Positions 46,468 to 59,008 of a stretch of DNA of 64,000 bases are shown piece by piece (the stretch's first letter is position 1; each line of letters opens with the position of its first letter). The notes below the pieces were generated by a model, which ran no database searches, was not told the origin of the DNA, and saw nothing but the letters and a program-made list of their open reading frames with translations. The position numbers and the translations under genes are program-made. The DNA is from Sanderia malayensis (lineage: Eukaryota; Cnidaria; Scyphozoa; Semaeostomeae; Pelagiidae), in contig RQOL01000772.1 in the NCBI GenBank assembly GCA_013076295.1, forward strand, positions 3,005,087-3,069,086, written 5' to 3'.

Positions 46468-49400
46468 TTAATTTTCAATAGCAATGGCAGGCAGACGATG
46501 CCTCCGACCCTCCTCAACATCTTCTTTATCCCTTCCTGTGATACGCTTTGTTGCTCGCAGTAGTTCAGCATCTAAAGAATTATTGTTTTCAAAGAGTAAA
46601 ATGTTCAACGTTTCCTCATAGATCCTTGCCTCCGGAAAGTCCACTTTTGTTTGCTTTTTTTCCGTGGAGTAAACAATTGATGTGCAGCAAGCTTCTGCTA
46701 TTTTTTTTCCACTGCCATAAAATGACCAGCAGCATATTTCATCATTTGCAATTATGTCCTTCATGAAGAGGATGCGTCCACTAAACCTCAGAGAGAGCTT
46801 GTCGAACAGCTCCATATTCTTCAATAAGTTGTCATCCGACTGACTATTGAGAATAAAAGAATGTATATGACTTACAGATTATAATAATACTTCTATATGT
46901 TACAGATTATAATCATACTTATATATGTTCAGTTTCAAATGTATAAACAAGAACATTTGAGTAATAAACTGTAGTATTTCCCACCTTGTGTATGAGTACT
47001 TGTTGCTGTATCTGTTACACACTAGCTTTATCACAGGCTGCAAGAGAAGTAAAGAATTACAACCCAATAAATCTTTGCAATAACGATTTGTATTCCTCCC
47101 ATGAAGATGAGATGTCATTACAATCACAGGCAAAGACTATAGAGCCCTTTGCCCGAGCTATGATACCATCCTTTTTCAGAAGAACTGACCAAAGTTGGAT
47201 TATGCAACAAACCAGAAGCAATCCCTTACCTTTGTCGTAGAGTTGAGTATTAATTTTTCTTCTTTCGCTGATGTGATCAGCGGGACTTTGCACATGGCTT
47301 CGTACGCTTCCTTCTTTTTGCTCAACGATTCGCTGATTTCATTAGACAACTCCTCGAGGAGATAAAACTTTGTTTCTGCCAAGAATTCTTCCAAATCCTG
47401 CTTACCCTCTGGCAGTGGAACCGTACCATCACGCAAATAATTCAATATTGTGCCAAAATGCTTTCCACTTCGGTCCACAAGGATCCATCCTAGAAAATCA
47501 CAGCTGGATGTAAGTCCCCAACGCTAACCCTAAGTAAGGCCAATGCAGCAACAAGCGTCACGTCACATATGCTCCTGCGCAGTACCTGAAGAAATGCTAC
47601 TGCGCATTCTGACCACCTTTTTCCTCCGCATGACGTAACCCTAACCCTAACTCTTACCCTAACCCTAAGCCTAACCCTAAAGCCAATGCAGCAACCAGCG
47701 TCACGTCACATATGCTCCTGCGCAGTACCGATGATTAGGCTACTGCGCATGCTGACCACCTTTCTCCTCCGCATACCTTAACCCTAGCCCAAGCCCTAAC
47801 CCCCAGGCCAATGCCTCAGCCATAAGGGACACTGCACGTCATACAGGCTCCTGCGCAGTACTGACGATTATGCTACTGCGCATGCTAACCACCTTTCTCC
47901 TCCGCATAGCGTAACCCTAGCCCTAGCCCTAACCCTCAGGCCAATGCCTCAGCCATAAGGGACACTGCACGTCATACACGCTCCTGCGCAGTACCGATGA
48001 TTAGGCTTCTGCGCATGCTGACCACCTTTCTCCTCCGCATTGCGTAACCCTAGCCCTAACCCTAACCCTCAGGCCAATGCCTCAGCCATAAGGGACACTG
48101 CACGTCACATACGCTCCTGCGCAGTACCAATGATTAGGCTACTGCGCATGCTGACCACCTTTCTCCTCCGCATAGCGTAACCCTAGCCCTAGCCCTAACC
48201 CTCAGGCCAATGCCTCAGCCATAAGGGACACTGCACGTCATACACGCTCCTGCGCAGTACCGATGATTAGGCTTCTGCGCATGCTGACCACCTTTCTCCT
48301 CCGCATTGCGTAACTCTAGCCCTAGCCCTAACCCTCAGGCCAATGACTCAGCCATAAGGGACACTGCACGTCATATACGCTCCTGCGCAGTACTGACAAT
48401 TATGCTACTGCGCATGCTGACCACCTTTCTCCTCCGCATGACGTTACCCTAACCCTAGCCCTAACCCTCAGTCCAATGACTCAGCCATAAGGGACACTGC
48501 ACGTCATATACGCTCCTGCGCAGTACCGATGATTATGCTACTGCGCATGCCTACCACCTTTCTCCTCCGCATGACGTTACCCTAACCCTAGCCCTAACCC
48601 TCAGTCCAATGACTCAGCCATAAGGGACACTGCACGTCATATACACTCCTGCGCAGTACCGATGATTATGCTACTGCGCATGCCTACCACCTTTCTCCTC
48701 CGCATGACGTTACCCTAACCCTAGCCCTAACCCTCAGTCCAATGACTCAGCCATAAGGGACACTGCACGTCATATACACTCCTGCGCAGTACCGATGATT
48801 ATGCTACTGCGCATGCCTACCACCTTTCTCCTCCGCATGACGTTACCCTAACCCTAGCCCTAACCCTCAGTCCAATGACTCAGCCATAAGGGACACTGCA
48901 CGTCATATACGCTCCTGCGCAGTACTGACAATTATGCTACTGCGCATGCTGACCACCTTTCTCCTGGGCATAGGTTAATGTCAATGAGGAAATTAAAAGA
49001 GGTCACTTGAAACCACGGTGATAAATCCGCAAAAAAATTTTCCACAGAAAATTGCACCAAAGGCCTTTAGCAGCTGTAAAAGTAGAACTGCTACAGCTTT
49101 ACCAAAAGCAGTTGTAGCATTGGTTGGTAAGTCTTGGCCTACTGCAGTTGACTTTCACTGGTAGGTAGGTTAGTTTCACTAATCCTTTGTTCATTTTCTT
49201 AATTCTATGCAAAAAGCGCTAGTACTATCTGTATATTGAGCAACTAAAGGAAAGACAAGGTGAAACAAAGTGGTCTGATAACTAAAAAATAATTGCAAAT
49301 AAGTGGAAACTAAATAATCACAAAGAAATAAAGAAAGCAATGAATGATTTAATCAAAAAATCGATTATAACAAGCATTAAAGAATATTTAGGTGTATACT

Positions 49401-50096
49401 TGGCATTATTTAAAAATGACATAAAAAAAACATTTGTTGCCCACTGGTAGAAGACTGACTTTTTTGAAACTTGCACTTTTTCGCACTTTGCACGAGGGTG
49501 CAGATTTCCCCTCCTGACAAATTACTGAAACACTGGTCTCTCTCAGGAGGTGTGAAGTTACCCAGACCACGCCCTTATGTTTTGGACACACCCATTTTAT
49601 CAAATGTGCAGTGACAATTTACAAAAAAAATCTTCGGGTCTTAATGCATGGAATGTACCTTGGCTAAAGGCTCATTGTCATTGGTAGGGTATACTTACTT
49701 GAATAAATTTATACACAAGATGGTTTTGGAGCCACTTATTTTAAATAGCAGAGCTAACGCAATTTACTGCGCAGCATATTTTTCTAAAATAAACCTCATT
49801 TTGACCTAACAACGAAGCTTTAGGTAGGGGGGGAGCAAAAATAGGCCAGACCAATAATAATAAGCCAAAGCCATGCTAAATGGCCTATAAAACCAACAAA
49901 AATAGTCCAACTTTTGCTTACCTTCATTGTCGGCCAGCACTTCCATTCTACCACTGAACATTGCTTCGAGCATAGTGCCTTGCTTGCTTGTTAACGTGCC
50001 AATCGTTGTGTAAAAAAGTGAGCCACCAACATTTAACTTCACGTATTTCATGGGTGAGCCTTTGATCACGGTTTCCGTAGTGCTTTCACTCGCCAT
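46468..50096 (-). CDS. KCTD10: BACURD-type KCTD protein (Cullin-3 adaptor), 4 exons
   Basis: Substrate adaptor of the Cullin-3 ubiquitin ligase; the KCTD10/KCTD13/TNFAIP1 group targets RhoA and affects actin and replication factors. Exons 49922-50096, 47230-47489, 46985-47037 and 46468-46843 join in phase to 287 residues. The BTB/T1 domain is split between exon 1 ([19 protein letters not shown]) and exon 2 ([39 protein letters not shown]). The BACURD-specific C-terminal part is in exons 3-4 ([45 protein letters not shown]). One invertebrate gene probably corresponds to all three vertebrate paralogues, so the symbol is by group. Intron 1 (2.4 kb) hosts a satellite array. Confidence 0.94.
47510..48975. 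repeat. Interstitial telomere-associated satellite, 11 monomers, in BACURD intron 1
   Basis: Same family and orientation as 1-975. Monomer starts by the CCAATG motif lie at about 47531, 47680, 47817, 47940, 48069, 48205, 48338, 48470, 48603, 48734 and 48864. The hexamers have largely become CCCTAGCCCTAACCCT. The inverted GCGCAGTA...TACTGCGC pair and CTCCTCCGCAT are kept in almost every copy. Later monomers are closer to one another than to the window-edge array, implying local amplification. Confidence 0.93.
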
Positions 50097-50994
50097 TTTT
50101 TCTCACCGTTTTGCGATTATTTAAAGCGCTTGTTATGATTACATATTTTAAAGCTTCAAACTATGCACAAATTTATATGACTCAACTGCAAAGAAAAGCA
50201 ATCTTTTCAAAATCCAATGTTATGACTCATGAAAATAAATGTAAAATATTTCTTCAAAGCACAGTTTCAAACAGTGGCCTAAATAGTGGCCCGCTGAATG
50301 CGCTATTTTTAGAAGCAAGTGTTAGCTACCAGACCCTTGGGTGATGAGTAAGCTGCAAAATGTTGTATTGTAGGGTGGGAGGACGTTCTTGTTTATATGT
50401 AAAGACAAATTCTATACCAAAGTGGTTCAAATATTCCATACCATTTTGTATTCATCACGTTGAATATAAATTCCCCTATCAAATAACCCTCTTTAATATG
50501 GTATATTACGCTTCTTTTATTTACTTTGATACACAATGTTGGGCCTCCAAATTAGTTTCGACAGCACAATAAACAAAGAAATACACACAAATTCACACAA
50601 CTCTATGAAATTTGATTCCCTACAAAAATTACAGAGTATTGCATGCATACATGCATTAATCGTTAAATCACAACATCAGTACGGTATGACATTAAAAAAA
50701 ACTCCAGTCGTAAAGTCCATCTTATAACAATAACATCAATCAGCCAATTAAATATTTTGACTAGAATAAAATAAGTAAAACAATCAATAAAACATTAGCT
50801 TTTTTTAATTTATAACAGTTAATTTGTGCTGCTAAGCAAATGTGCTTTGAAGCAGTGTAAAAAATTTTATTGGGATGGTCTAAAAGATTTCCGATTCGCT
50901 AATTCATCAAAATAAGTGTTAGTAATATCTAGATCTCTAGTTCGAGCCCAGTGAACCATGTGTGTGTTCTGTGGGTGTAGAGTTTTCTCTTCGC
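50097..50994. other. Intergenic between BACURD start and TMEM120 stop
   Basis: AT-rich, with no recognised gene. It holds the BACURD promoter (minus strand) and the TMEM120 3' flank. Confidence 0.45.
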
Positions 50995-53900
50995 CTAACT
51001 GCAGGGCAATGTGACACGATTGGATCGACCTGCTTTCTGCTTCACCACCATCAACAAAGTGATAAGATTTCCAAGGCCGAGTGTCAAGAACAAGGACGCC
51101 ACGGCTGAGACCTGTATTCGCAAACAAGAGACATCTGTTTGATCATAGAAAGGGTTATGCTATGCGGAGGAGACAGGTGGTCAGTATGCGCAGTAGCATA
51201 TACAATGCTGGACGGATAAGAAAGCAAATTACGAAAGCTGAATTATCATCTATACAGCTAAAGAAAAACAAATAAAACGTATCCTATAAAGGGAGAGGAA
51301 AATATGACTTTATAAAAGACAAAGTGACCCTATATGTGGACATTGGATGGTGGTCTCTTGTTGATCTATGGAGGGATTGGATAGTATCTCTACTGAACAT
51401 GACGTAGATGTCTGTCTCAAGGGCAATTTACTTTAATATCAGATAGTAATACAACAATACAACATGCAAAAATATGATGACATAATCAGAATAGAAGTTT
51501 ATCATATCATGAACACGAGTGCATATCACAATTAATCGTGATATGATAAACTTCTATCTTATAATGACAAACACTGAACAAAGAAACACAAACGTATTCA
51601 CGATTAACGATACCTGCCACTCTTTACACTCAGGAAGTCTGCTAAGTTTGAATAGGGAAAAGGCGTTGAAGAGTTGGAATAGCTGTAAAAGAAAGAAGCA
51701 ATGAGAGAGAATTGTCAGGACAGGACTTTGGTCAAAGTAATCACAATACTCAATGAATGAAGAGATGAATGAATGAAGAGATGAATGAATGAAGAGACAT
51801 ATTGGCATCGTGGGTGAACGCTATATGAAAATTCTATTATAATGTTGAAAGTGGTTGCTCACATAGCCAAATATAAGGAAGGGCAGAAGAAATCCAAGTC
51901 CTCTGAACATCCAAGATCTGAATCCCTCTGAAAATCAAAACAAAACATCAATTTAATATAACAGTATTTAAGATTAAATTCAAGAATTGGTGGGTCTACT
52001 ATTGTTCAAACTAAAACCCCTTGGCATCTCCAGCATGTTTCAATATATCGAATAAAAATACTTAATGATGATGATGATTTGCCTTACCAACAGTGGTGTC
52101 CATGGTTCCACTGAATCCAAGGGCACGTAGCCGATACAAAACTCCACTTTGGTAATAATACTGGAGAAACTGAACAAAACCTAAAAAAAGAAAAAAGTGA
52201 TAAAGGTCTTGGATTAAGAAATTAATTGCAAAAAGCACAAAATAATATATTACGAGTTATAAAATAATGACTTATAATCTATGATTTATGAAATACAGTA
52301 CGACACCGTCATTATGAAACAGGGTTTGCAGGGATTTCACGTTCCACAAAGAATTGTGGAAGCATATAAACTTACTTAGATATAATGAGAAATAGTAAAA
52401 CTGGCTACGAAATAGCTGATATGTAGCACTCTCTGGCCTAGAATAAAAGAAGTAAAAAATGGTACGACGCAATAATGACAATTAAAAAGATAGAAAGGAA
52501 TAAAAGGAGTGAGAAATTATTGACATGAAATGAAATGGAAGAAATGAAGAGAATAGTAGGATACGACGCCAAATTAGATCCCAAAAAACTTACCAGATCA
52601 AAAGAAATCCAGAAAGCAAAATGGACAAGTAATGATGCAGCACCCACCAACCTTTAATCCTAAAAAGAAAATAATTTCTAAATAACTAAAAGCTTTGCGT
52701 CGGCTGTACTATAAAAACAGATCAAAATAAACAATGATTCAACGCGCATAGAGCATAAGGCGATAAAAGGAAACATGGGCACACAAATACAACAATAACA
52801 ATAACATTATAGTGTGATAACAACTCGTGCAACATTAAATAATCGCTCATACTAATAATTTGGAAAAGTCTTCATCGTAATTTCACTTTCATGGGTGTTG
52901 TGTCGACTCCAAACAGTTATAGCTAATCGATAGTAATAAAGAATTTTCACAAAAAAGTACCAACACACTACCGTTACATAAGGTGACAAGGCTAAAGACA
53001 TCCAAACAACGTTCATTGGATAGACGAAATAAAAACAGAAAATGTCACAGCCTCTGTTGTATGCCGAGGCTATGAAACTGCACTTGCCCACGTGCTCCAA
53101 TTGACTCTTGGCATGAAAAACAAAATTTTCGATAACCTTTAATGGTTTTATTGTCGCTTGCCTTATCTCTTCCTTTACGTTATTTATATAATCGTTAAAA
53201 TCGGCCTCTAATTCTATAACATCCGCCATCCGCCAATCGATAGGATCCAAGGATTCGCTTATCACGCCGTCGGCCGCTAAATGAACGCCGTTTCGCGCAC
53301 TATTCACTGCCTCAGCCGCTTGTTTAACGACGCTCCCGGCGGTTAAGCCTAAGCGACTCAAAACAGTGCCAAATTCAGCATCAACAGAAGCAACAGATGT
53401 CGCAACTTGCGTCATTTCAGTCTCGAATTGGGTCCAGTTCCTTCTGAGTAATAAATCGTCAGTTGCAACAATTGAATCGGTTAAATTACTGCGCTGTATT
53501 CTTAATTGAATCCAGGCTTTCTCGAGTGCAGCCATGTTGTTAAGTCTCGGGATGTTGCTGGTATCGAACACGTCGCCCAAGCCGAGTAACTCCAAAGGAT
53601 CAGCCATTTCTTCAAGCTTGAGAACCTTGCGTAGATCAAGCACGCTGTCAAGCTGCAGGGCATTCCAAATCGTGTCACCTTCATTCTCCCTGCCGCACGC
53701 TTCTATTACCCCGGCTATGGTGACGTTGGGGGAGAGGAATGGGAAGATGTTCTGCAGGGGGGTGCTCTCCCCCCTTAACGCATCAAATACTTCCAGTTCG
53801 CGTAGGATCGAGCCGTTACTCCAGCTGAGACAGACTTGTGTGAGAAAGCTGGAAACGACAAAACAACAACCAGCCACGACGAGGCAGATGGGACCCAGCA

Positions 53901-56900
53901 CAAAGAGCTGTCGCACGAAATACTGCCCGATTCTGGTGGCGCAGATCAGCAGCACGATACCTTGCTGGTATTTAACTGTGCTACCCAGGAATAGCGCCGG
54001 TAATCCACACAATAAAGTGGCAATCGCTAAAAGCACGGTTACAAAAATTAACCATGAAAAAAGAATCGAGCTAACTAACGAATATTTGCAAAACTCCGTT
54101 ATGAAGCCATGATCGTTGAGCATTGACATAGTGGTGTTCTCCGTTGATGTGATATGCTCGTGTAAACTGTCTTTTGAAAGATCTTTAAGTCGAGTGAATA
54201 TCTTGTCACGCTCTTGCTTGATCTTCCTACCAAAATCCTCCATACTTGAAAAAGAGGTCTTCGTGGTATTCTCTACTTCTCCAACAAACTCTGCAACTCT
54301 TGCATTAAACCGTGTAACCTCGTGTGTTAAGATATTAGCAGATAACTGGCTAAATGCACCGGCAAAATCGAATCTGACACTGCCCATTCCAAAACCTTTC
54401 AAACTCGAAAACTCAATATTCGACTGAAGAGCACTCGATTCGCAAAATCCAGTACTATTCAATTTCGCATTAAACAAACAATAATGCAATGCATTGGTTA
54501 TGTTCGTTCTGAAATCATTTATGAGATTTTCGAATCGTTCAAACTCCAGATTGAATCTCTGTCTAGAATCCTCCAACTGCTTCACCAATAGTATAACATT
54601 CCTCTTAGTAGCCTCAAGCCAGTCATTAAAAACATGCAGCTTATTAGTCAAAGATTCAGACTTTACTTTAGCTCCTTTGATCATATTCGCACTTTCAAGC
54701 GCCACTTTTCTGAAATTATCCCCAGCTCGATCGATGGTGCTATCAAGTTGATCGACGAACAAAATCTCGATTGCCTGCAAGGTTCCCCTCCGAAACTCGA
54801 TCACATTTCCAAACGTGTTACGCGCAAATCTCTCAGCCAAGGATACACCCGCGGTAATCCTGAGGGACGCTGCGATGATTGCTACTCCCGCGAATGTAAT
54901 GAGTACCAAGGCAATGCAAATTGCCGCGGGATGCATGAACCGTTGATTGTCATCAAGTTTATTTTCCTGCTCATCTGATTCTGGTGCTGTATCGCATGTA
55001 CCCTCGGCAAACGCCACACAACCAATCACCCTAAACAATGACAAACAAGGCCTACACTCACAGTCAACTGTGAATTTACCACCGTCACTTGATCTGCCAT
55101 GCGTGGAAAACCTTATACACAATGCAACGCCGTAAAATATCAGACAAAATGCTGGAAAAAGCGCCAACCCAGCAGCAACGGCCAGGTAAGGCTTCGCATA
55201 AACAAGTACTTCTCCAATAACATTTGTTGTGTTCCATCCTCGCATGTACTTAACAAATTCATTAAGCATTTGGCAAGGGGGATCCCTTTGCAAGCCACGT
55301 ATCAATGCTTCCGCAATACCTGCATACAGATTAAGGAACCATCTTGTATCGACCTCGGTCTTATTGTAGTCGTAGTCTGGCATGACGTCATCGTACAATT
55401 TTGCGTTACGGTGGTTGACACCATCGAATATTGACGAAGCTTCGGGTAAATGTTTCACAGTGCACATAAGAGAATAAACAGAAATGAACCAAGCAGCAAA
55501 ACGAACTTGATACATGATCAAAGTACTGATGATAACTATAATGTTGGTGATGATGATTATGACATTACATGAAGTGGTCGATGTTCTGAACAACTACGCC
55601 ATTCAAACAATTGTTTCAAAATTGCGACATCACGATAATAAAGAACGACACTCGTAATCGTGGAACGATGAATTCGCGAGAAAGCAGCTGTGGTGATCTT
55701 GCTGGTAAAGGTCATTCTGTGTTCCGCATTTTAGCTATTGAAATTCCACCATTTACACCACCTGCTTGGAATAAGCCACATGGCCGCTCCTGCTGCTTTC
55801 GTCTCGGATCAAAGTACATGCAAATCGAAATCTGAGAATCTCTTTAACTCAAGCTCGCTCCTCCGTCGCGCGCAATAATAAAAATAGAAGCCACATCAAC
55901 CCGATAAACATCTCTCGAAACATCGCATAAATACTCCCGCTCTTCACATGACCAACTTCTATTCTTATTATAACATGAACAGACAAACAAAACCATATTC
56001 ACGAAATATAGATATCGTGTCGCTTGTTGCACTGTTTCAAAGTAAGGCATACTATTCAATCTAAAACCCTACCCCCTGGAAACTAAGAATTCTGCAGAAT
56101 AATTAACATGGACATTGAATAGGGTGACGGGGGAACACTTACCTCGAGCCGTTGGCAATAAGAATGTGCTCTTGTAGCGTCAATGAACTGTAATACCAAA
56201 CCAAAACGGCGTGGAATAGGGCATCAAATAATCTGCAAAAAAAGATGACTCACAAAAAAGCGTTTTTCATGAAAAATAGCTCACTGATTTAGCAAGCTTT
56301 TTGGAAAATAAACAATAAATTGTTATTGTTTATTTGACAACATCAGTCAATACTCTACATTGTATACTTGTATGCACATAATACACATGGTAAGAAGGTG
56401 ACAAACCTGTTTTTGAAGATCAACATGTTGCAGAATGTGAGAAGCATTGAAATCCACGTCATTCTCAGTTTGAACTGCTCATAAACATTCTTGTAATGAA
56501 GCCTAAAGGGTAGGAGAAGCAAACATTCTTGAAATGAAGCCTAAAGGGTAGGAGAAACAAACATTCTTGAAATGAAGCCTAAAGGGTAGGAGAAACAAAC
56601 ATTCTTGAAATGAAGCCTAAAGGGTAGGAGGAACAAACATTCTTGTAATGAAGCTTAAAGGGTAGGAGAAACATATGTGACTACTGATGAGCTACAGTGT
56701 AAGCAGCTGGTCCCTCTACAAAAGCATCCACTGTCTTACTGCAGTCCATATTTTCAGGTTTTATGGTGAATTGCATGATGAATGGCATATACTTACTTGT
56801 CCCAATACAAAGACACATTTATGGAGCCAAGACATGCTCTCAAAAACCATCTGAAAAACAAAACAGAGTTCAGTGTATGAAATCTGTTAAGGGAGACGAT

Positions 56901-57771
56901 ATAATGGACACCTATGTCATCAACAACTTTATCTGCTGTATAGAGGTGCCTGTTAGTAGACGCTCCACTCTAGCTTTAATAAAAAAATCTAATTTAATGT
57001 GGTGAGCTTTGGCATTGTCAACCATGAATAAAATATGTACCCTGGCTTCTTAGGAAGGCCTTGTTGCAACTCTTCAAAATTCCTTGACATTCCATTTATT
57101 TTACCAGTCATCTCGTTAACATCAGTCTTATCTTTATCAGCAGATTTTGCTTGGATCCTAGTAAGGAGAGCGCATGCTATATAGAAAATTAATTCTGGAA
57201 ACTCTGTTTCATATTTGAATGAACAATTCAGATATCATTGTAATTGTAAATTTATTTTTTCTGATTTGACAGTATTCCATACTTCTTAGTTGCAGTTGCA
57301 AAAGCAGACAGTTTTTTCTTCTGTGCATCTAGCTCCTTTTTCAACGACTCTTGAGATGAACGGTACTCCTCCATTGCCTTCTGTAATTTCTGATATTGGT
57401 TTTTCTTGAGAACAAAATACAAAAAATAAAACACCATGCACATGCACAACACATACAGCACCAATTAAGAAACATAAAATGTATCTTGATGTACAAAACT
57501 ATTGATTAAGATATGAAGATTCATAAAATATGAGCGTATCAATGCTTAATTTTTTTACTTTAACAATAAAGAAAAAGAGCAGAGCAGGAAGAGCAGACAT
57601 GGTTGGTGGCAGGGGAAAAAACCAACGGAATCCCAAAAACGTAAGATTGTAGCCTTCAAAATACAAAGAAACACAAATCCATACCCTGACATTTGCCATT
57701 GCATCTTCCAAGCAATCCCACTCTTTGTTCCATTCTTCAAGAGATCTTATTTCACGAATTGCGGCGGCCAT
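50995..57771 (-). CDS. TMEM120: TMEM120 family membrane protein, 12 exons
   Basis: Multi-pass protein of the endoplasmic reticulum and nuclear envelope; the vertebrate pair TMEM120A/B is linked to fat-cell gene positioning and has a CoA-binding, ELOVL-like fold. Exons: 57685-57771, 57283-57404, 57041-57157, 56797-56850, 56407-56502, 56143-56232, 52594-52659, 52376-52437, 52088-52180, 51863-51927, 51614-51682 and 50995-51111. They join in phase to 345 residues (human TMEM120A 343). The N-terminal coiled coil is in exons 1-3. It is followed by GLPKKPG, then family landmarks [48 protein letters not shown] and [19 protein letters not shown]. The 3.5 kb intron 52660-56142 contains a complete prominin-like gene on the same strand. 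Confidence 0.95.
51145..51225 (-). repeat. Solitary satellite monomer in the last TMEM120 intron
   Basis: Read on the minus strand: TATGCTACTGCGCATACTGA, CCACCTGTCTCCTCCGCAT, then ATAACCCT. It is a single monomer of the satellite seen at 1-975 and 47.5-49.0 kb, in opposite orientation and without an array. Confidence 0.75.
52852..55515 (-). CDS. Prominin-like five-pass membrane protein, intronless, nested
   Basis: Prominins are cholesterol-binding glycoproteins of membrane protrusions. The ATG at 55515 gives a signal peptide [16 protein letters not shown]...; the frame is open upstream to a non-ATG codon at 55593. The 887 residues show the prominin topology: TM1 at about 110-134 followed by a Cys-rich short loop (CECRPC), TM2 at about 195-217, a large first loop with coiled-coil character and many NxT/S sequons, TM3 at about 479-511, TM4 at about 538-562, a second large loop with [20 protein letters not shown] (compare the family's DC..N.GTY..L), and TM5 at about 827-859. 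Prominin genes normally have many introns; this has none and lies in a TMEM120 intron on the same strand, which suggests a retrocopy that kept its frame. Divergence is high. Confidence 0.8.
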   Translation of the reverse strand: MYQVRFAAWFISVYSLMCTVKHLPEASSIFDGVNHRNAKLYDDVMPDYDYNKTEVDTRWFLNLYAGIAEALIRGLQRDPPCQMLNEFVKYMRGWNTTNVIGEVLVYAKPYLAVAAGLALFPAFCLIFYGVALCIRFSTHGRSSDGGKFTVDCECRPCLSLFRVIGCVAFAEGTCDTAPESDEQENKLDDNQRFMHPAAICIALVLITFAGVAIIAASLRITAGVSLAERFARNTFGNVIEFRRGTLQAIEILFVDQLDSTIDRAGDNFRKVALESANMIKGAKVKSESLTNKLHVFNDWLEATKRNVILLVKQLEDSRQRFNLEFERFENLINDFRTNITNALHYCLFNAKLNSTGFCESSALQSNIEFSSLKGFGMGSVRFDFAGAFSQLSANILTHEVTRFNARVAEFVGEVENTTKTSFSSMEDFGRKIKQERDKIFTRLKDLSKDSLHEHITSTENTTMSMLNDHGFITEFCKYSLVSSILFSWLIFVTVLLAIATLLCGLPALFLGSTVKYQQGIVLLICATRIGQYFVRQLFVLGPICLVVAGCCFVVSSFLTQVCLSWSNGSILRELEVFDALRGESTPLQNIFPFLSPNVTIAGVIEACGRENEGDTIWNALQLDSVLDLRKVLKLEEMADPLELLGLGDVFDTSNIPRLNNMAALEKAWIQLRIQRSNLTDSIVATDDLLLRRNWTQFETEMTQVATSVASVDAEFGTVLSRLGLTAGSVVKQAAEAVNSARNGVHLAADGVISESLDPIDWRMADVIELEADFNDYINNVKEEIRQATIKPLKVIENFVFHAKSQLEHVGKCSFIASAYNRGCDIFCFYFVYPMNVVWMSLALSPYVTVVCWYFFVKILYYYRLAITVWSRHNTHESEITMKTFPNY
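56486..56672. repeat. 38-base tandem repeat carrying copies of a splice acceptor
   Basis: About five units of CATTCTTGAAATGAAGCC plus TAAAGGGTAGGAGAAACAAA. On the minus strand each unit includes CCCTTTAG|GCTTCATT, the acceptor of TMEM120 exon 5 with the first bases of that exon. The functional acceptor is in the unit nearest the exon. Confidence 0.88.
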
Positions 57772-57953
57772 TTTGTATTGTGAAAAAGAACTGGAAAAGG
57801 AGGGAGGTAGAACTCCTCTGTTCCTCCCACCTATTCTGGCGATTAGAAGTAATAACAGAAAAAAGAACAATTTTCTTTTGACGTTGATCACTTATCAAAG
57901 CTTATATACAGACATATAAATATTATATACAATTTAAAAAATCTGAATCAGTG

Positions 57954-58873
57954 TTAATATCCAACGTTTAATCTATGGGAATAATATATGTTGTTCGGGT
58001 TGTATCTTGTCAGATCATTGCCTTTCCTGCGTCCAGCAGCCAAAACAGTGTTCAATGCTACTGCAACTGACTGTGGTGATTCAACATTCTTCATATAGGT
58101 TGTTGGTTGAGGTGGTTGTACGTAAATAGCTTGTTGTGTTGGGATAAGTCCATGTTGTTGCTGCATGCTTTGTGCGCAGTATTGACTTTGAATGTATGGC
58201 TGATTGCTTACGTACAATGTATTTGTTGGTGCTTGAGGTTGGAAACTTGTACTGTATACAACTGGTTGCATGCTGTATTGTTGTGTTGGTTGCGTTCTTG
58301 GAACGGGAACAGCTACTCGAATGTACATGGGTGCTTGTTGTTGTGGTGAGATATTGTTGCTGCATGTTTGTTGACGGTTTGATGGTGGGTAGCTTGATTT
58401 GGTGTTATATGCTGGTTGTACATCTGTATGCGTTCCAATGTCAGGCGAGACAGTCCTCGGAGAATCAGATCCGTCCTTTTTCACAGCTGGTCCGACGTTT
58501 ATGACTTTGCCTTTCACTACTATGGGCTTTTCTTCTAGCACTTTCTGGACTGATTCTTCAGATTGGAATGAGATGAATCCGAATCGTTTCGATCTGCCGC
58601 AGTCATCTCTCAGTATTTTTGCTTGAAGGACTTTTCCAAACTTCGTAAAATATTCGCCGAGTTCCAAAGCTGTGACGTCTTCGGGTAGACACCCAACGAA
58701 AATACGGCCTGGAAATTGTTTTCCGTAGATTACAGACGCATGTTCACTCTGAAAGAGATTCAAATTTTAAGTTAGTTTCTAAAGTCAACATCATATTAAA
58801 ACAAATCATTTAATTAATACTGGTAGAATGACAAGAAAGAGATTCATTTCATAATACTTACAACTTTTTCCAT
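57954..58873 (-). CDS. DAZ/Boule-family-like RRM RNA-binding protein, 2 exons
   Basis: RNA-binding translational regulators of this group act in germ cells. A four-codon first exon (58862-58873, MEKV) joins in phase to 57954-58748, giving 268 residues; the donor is GTT|GTAAGT and the acceptor CTCTTTCAG. One RRM (about residues 18-95) has RNP2 RIFVGCL and RNP1 KRFGFISF, followed by VKGKVINVGPAVKKDG, the DAZ-type C-terminal edge of the domain. The rest is rich in Gln, Tyr, Pro and Thr (low complexity) and ends with YNPNNIYYSHRLNVGY. A TATA box (TATAAATA, minus strand, 59009-59016) lies about 140 bases upstream of the ATG. No clear DAZ repeat is seen, so the family assignment rests on the RRM. 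Confidence 0.78.
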
Positions 58874-59008
58874 ATTTCTGTTCGTTATGAAAGTTCTTGA
58901 TAATGTATTGCGTGTGTTGAAATGTTGTGCTTCTGTTGATAGTCTTTATGCGCTTGTGCTTCTCGATCGAATCAAACTGTTGGTGGTTCATCTCAACGTT
59001 GAGTTCCC

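Noticed and set aside
55611..56059. Short frames between the prominin start and TMEM120 exon 6
   Set aside because: No homology and no in-phase splice to either gene; likely untranslated or intronic sequence.
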